Source of the DNA: JANXSS01 sp043729515
Lineage (GTDB): Bacteria; Pseudomonadota; Gammaproteobacteria; Burkholderiales; Burkholderiaceae_D
Length of the DNA: 24,043 bases
Assembly (NCBI GenBank): GCA_043729515.1
Contig: JAYTLK010000014.1
Coordinates: 1 to 24,043, forward strand
Direction of reading: 5' to 3'
Numbering within the stretch: position 1 is the first letter of the stretch; every line of letters starts with the position of its first letter. The position numbers and the translations under genes are program-made. This document shows, piece by piece, positions 22,045 through 24,043 of this stretch. The notes beneath the pieces are model-generated. The model did not search any database. It saw only the letters and a program-made list of their open reading frames with translations, and had not been told where the DNA came from.

Positions 22045-24043
22045 CTATTTCGTGAAATGGAATGGCAACGGGAACGGCAGGAACCAGGTCAGGAAACCGA
22101 GCACGCCGATGATCATCACGAAGGCATAGTGATAGATGTAGCCAGACTGCAGCAGGCGGGTGACGCCGGAGAACCAGCCGATGGCGCGCGCGCTGCCATT
22201 GACGGCCAGGCCATCGATCAGGGCACGGTCCCCGACCTTCCAGAGTTCACCACCCAGCAGGCGTGCGCCGCCTGCGAAGACCACGTCGTTGAACTTGTCC
22301 AGGTAGTACTTGTTTTCCAGCAGGGTATGCAGGGCATGGAATTTTGCAAAGAACCAGGCTGGCACGCGCGGGTTGACCAGGTAGCAGTAGTAGGCCGTGA
22401 CCACGCCGGCCAGCGCCAGGATGAACGGCAGCGAGGTAAAGGCATGCAGGCCGGCTTCGGCCGCGCCATGGAATTCATGCGCCAGTTCTTCCATCGCCGG
22501 ATGTTTCTCGCTGATGGCGATGACACCCTTGAAGAAGTCGCCGAACAGCATCGGGCGGATCGTCAGGTACCCGATGATGACCGAAGGGATCGCCAGCAGG
22601 ATCAGCGGCAGCGTCACGACAAAGGACGACTCGTGCGGTTTCTGGCCGGGCGCGAGGCCGTGGTGTTCATCATGACCATGCGCATCGGCATGGGCGACGG
22701 GATCGTCTTCCGACATCGAATGGGCTTCGTCGTGATCGACACTGGCGTGCGCGGTGGCGTGGGCAGTCGCATGACCGGTTGCATGCGCTGCTGCATGTGA
22801 ATGGACATGGCCGGCCGCATCGGCATGCGCATGGTCGGCATGACCGTGACCAGCATGTGCCAGACCGAAGCGCTCCTTGCCATGGAAGACCAGGAAATAC
22901 ATGCGGAACGAATAGAAGGCCGTGACGAACACGCCGATCAGCACCGCGACGTGCGCGATCTGCGCACCCGCCAGGTGCGATGCGCCGACTGCTTCGATGA
23001 TGCTGTCCTTGGAATAGAAGCCGGAGAAGAACGGCGTGCCGATCAGGGCCAGCGAACCGAGCAATGACGTGATCCAGGTAATCGGCATGTACTTGCGCAG
23101 GCCGCCCATGTTGCGAATGTCCTGGTCATGATGCATGCCGATGATGACCGAACCCGCACCCAGGAACAGCAGCGCCTTGAAGAAGGCATGCGTCATCAGA
23201 TGGAACACGGCAACCGAATAGGCGGAGGCGCCGAGTGCGACTGTCATGTAGCCGAGCTGCGACAGGGTCGAGTATGCGACCACGCGCTTGATGTCGTTCT
23301 GGATGATGCCCAGGAATCCCATGAACAGCGCCGTGATCGCACCGATCACCAGCACGAAGGACAGGGCCGTGTCCGACAATTCGAACAACGGCGACATCCG
23401 GGTCACCATGAAGATGCCGGCGGTGACCATGGTGGCGGCATGAATCAGGGCGGAGATCGGCGTTGGCCCCTCCATCGAATCCGGCAACCAGACATGCAAT
23501 GGGAACTGGGCCGACTTGCCCATCGCACCGATGAACAGACAGATGCAGGCAACTGTCAAGAGCATCCAGTTCGTGCCCGGCAACATCAGCTGCGCCAGCG
23601 CGTCTTTCTTGGCAAAGACGTCCGCGTAATTCATCGAGCCCGAATAGGCCATCAGCAAACCGATGCCGAGGATGAAGCCAAAGTCGCCGACCCGGTTGAC
23701 CAGGAACGCCTTCATGTTGGCGAAGATCGCGGTCGGCTTGGTGTACCAGAAACCGATCAGCAGATACGACACCAGGCCGACAGCTTCCCAGCCGAAGAAC
23801 AGCTGCAGGAAGTTGTTGCTCATGACCAGCATCAGCATGGCGAACGTGAAGAGCGAGATGTACGAGAAGAAGCGGTTGTAGCCTGGATCATCCTGCATGT
23901 AGCCGATGGTGTAGATGTGCACCATGAGCGAGACGAAGGTCACCACGCACATCATCATCGCGGTCAGGCTGTCGACCAGGAAGCCGACTTCGAGCTTCAT
24001 GCCACCGACTGTCATCCAGGTGTACAGCGTGCCGCTGTAGGAA
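22045..24043 (-). CDS. nuoL: NADH-quinone oxidoreductase subunit L (5' end outside window)
   Basis: NuoL is the distal proton-pumping subunit of complex I and carries the long lateral helix. The reading frame is open to the window edge; codons above ATG 24015 read SYSGTLYTW, normal NuoL sequence, so the first residues are missing. Visible are VGFLVDSLTAMMM, FVSLMVHIYTIGYM, the FFGWEAVGLVSYLLIGFWY segment, KSAQFPLHVWLPDSMEGPT, ISALIHAATMVTAGIFM, then NDIKRVVAYSTLSQLGYM and HLMTHAFFKALLFLGAGSVI. A histidine-rich insertion follows HGKERFGL (described separately). The C-terminal part has the hydrophobic helices around YCYLVNPRVPAWFF and ends LPFPLPFHFTK. About 666 residues are visible. It heads the nuoL-nuoM-nuoN-DUF2818-nudix series. 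Confidence 0.97.
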   Translation of the reverse strand, partial: SYSGTLYTWMTVGGMKLEVGFLVDSLTAMMMCVVTFVSLMVHIYTIGYMQDDPGYNRFFSYISLFTFAMLMLVMSNNFLQLFFGWEAVGLVSYLLIGFWYTKPTAIFANMKAFLVNRVGDFGFILGIGLLMAYSGSMNYADVFAKKDALAQLMLPGTNWMLLTVACICLFIGAMGKSAQFPLHVWLPDSMEGPTPISALIHAATMVTAGIFMVTRMSPLFELSDTALSFVLVIGAITALFMGFLGIIQNDIKRVVAYSTLSQLGYMTVALGASAYSVAVFHLMTHAFFKALLFLGAGSVIIGMHHDQDIRNMGGLRKYMPITWITSLLGSLALIGTPFFSGFYSKDSIIEAVGASHLAGAQIAHVAVLIGVFVTAFYSFRMYFLVFHGKERFGLAHAGHGHADHAHADAAGHVHSHAAAHATGHATAHATAHASVDHDEAHSMSEDDPVAHADAHGHDEHHGLAPGQKPHESSFVVTLPLILLAIPSVIIGYLTIRPMLFGDFFKGVIAISEKHPAMEELAHEFHGAAEAGLHAFTSLPFILALAGVVTAYYCYLVNPRVPAWFFAKFHALHTLLENKYYLDKFNDVVFAGGARLLGGELWKVGDRALIDGLAVNGSARAIGWFSGVTRLLQSGYIYHYAFVMIIGVLGFLTWFLPFPLPFHFTK
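22660..22860 (-). repeat. Histidine-rich repeat tract within nuoL
   Basis: About 67 codons of nuoL encode roughly 19 histidines among Ala, Asp, Gly and Thr, including HGHADHAHADAAGHVHSH and the small repeat HATGHATAHATAHA. The tract sits in the loop after LVFHGKERFGL and ends near DEHHGLAPG, before the next hydrophobic helix (VVTLPLILLAIP). It is in frame and uses both CAT and CAC, so it is real protein and not a frameshift. Confidence 0.85.

Noticed and set aside
22660..22860. A CRISPR-like or frameshifted repeat in nuoL
   Set aside because: The tract is in frame, codes for alternating His/Ala/Asp, and has no regular repeat-spacer spacing.

Overview
The window looks like a piece of a high-GC betaproteobacterial chromosome, most likely Burkholderiales and probably Oxalobacteraceae (Herminiimonas, Herbaspirillum or Janthinobacterium type). 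This rests on gene order and protein style: relA, tRNA-Val(GAC), thrS, infC, rpmI, rplT, pheS, pheT, ihfA and a merR gene in series; nuoL, nuoM, nuoN, a DUF2818 gene and a nudix gene in series; and a divergent etfQO/SDR pair. The genus is an inference. I see no phage, IS element, CRISPR array, rRNA or plasmid function. Nearly all of the sequence is core housekeeping DNA.

Layout. (1) 1-1183, + strand: the end of an unrecognised gene, then an exported metallo-beta-lactamase-fold hydrolase. It is closed by a bidirectional terminator (1215-1241) that separates it from the convergent block. (2) 1328-9150, - strand, read right to left: thrS, infC, rpmI, rplT, pheS, pheT, ihfA, merR, the classic translation-factor operon. 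It carries several RNA-level signals: an AUA start codon for infC, a hairpin inside the rpmI ribosome-binding site, and stem-loops between infC and rpmI and between rplT and pheS. (3) 9151-9634: thrS leader, a terminator, an inverted repeat and tRNA-Val(GAC) with its own promoter. (4) 9635-15933, - strand: SDR dehydrogenase, thioesterase, scoA, scoB, alpha/beta hydrolase, ridA, relA, closely packed and perhaps one transcription unit. (5) 16181-17899, + strand: etfQO, divergent from block 4, with a possible promoter and operator. (6) 17951-24043, - strand: nuoL (cut by the window end), nuoM, nuoN, DUF2818, nudix, the tail of the respiratory complex I operon. Short degenerate tandem repeats sit at both ends of the nudix gene.

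How the genes work together. Blocks 2 and 3 make translation components (two tRNA synthetases, IF3, L35, L20, tRNA-Val) plus the nucleoid protein IHF. RelA senses uncharged tRNA on ribosomes and makes (p)ppGpp. Block 4 plus etfQO reads as acyl-CoA/ketoacid catabolism: dehydrogenase, thioesterase and CoA transferase handle acyl-CoA and 3-keto acids, while ETF-QO passes acyl-CoA dehydrogenase electrons to ubiquinone. Block 6 is the proton-pumping membrane arm of NADH:ubiquinone oxidoreductase, feeding the same quinone pool.

I did not find a clearly novel multi-gene system. The most interesting signals are small: the infC AUA start, the hairpin-bridged Shine-Dalgarno of rpmI, the unnamed stem-loops in the operon, the 7-bp and 8-bp repeat arrays flanking the nudix gene, and the histidine-rich insertion in NuoL.
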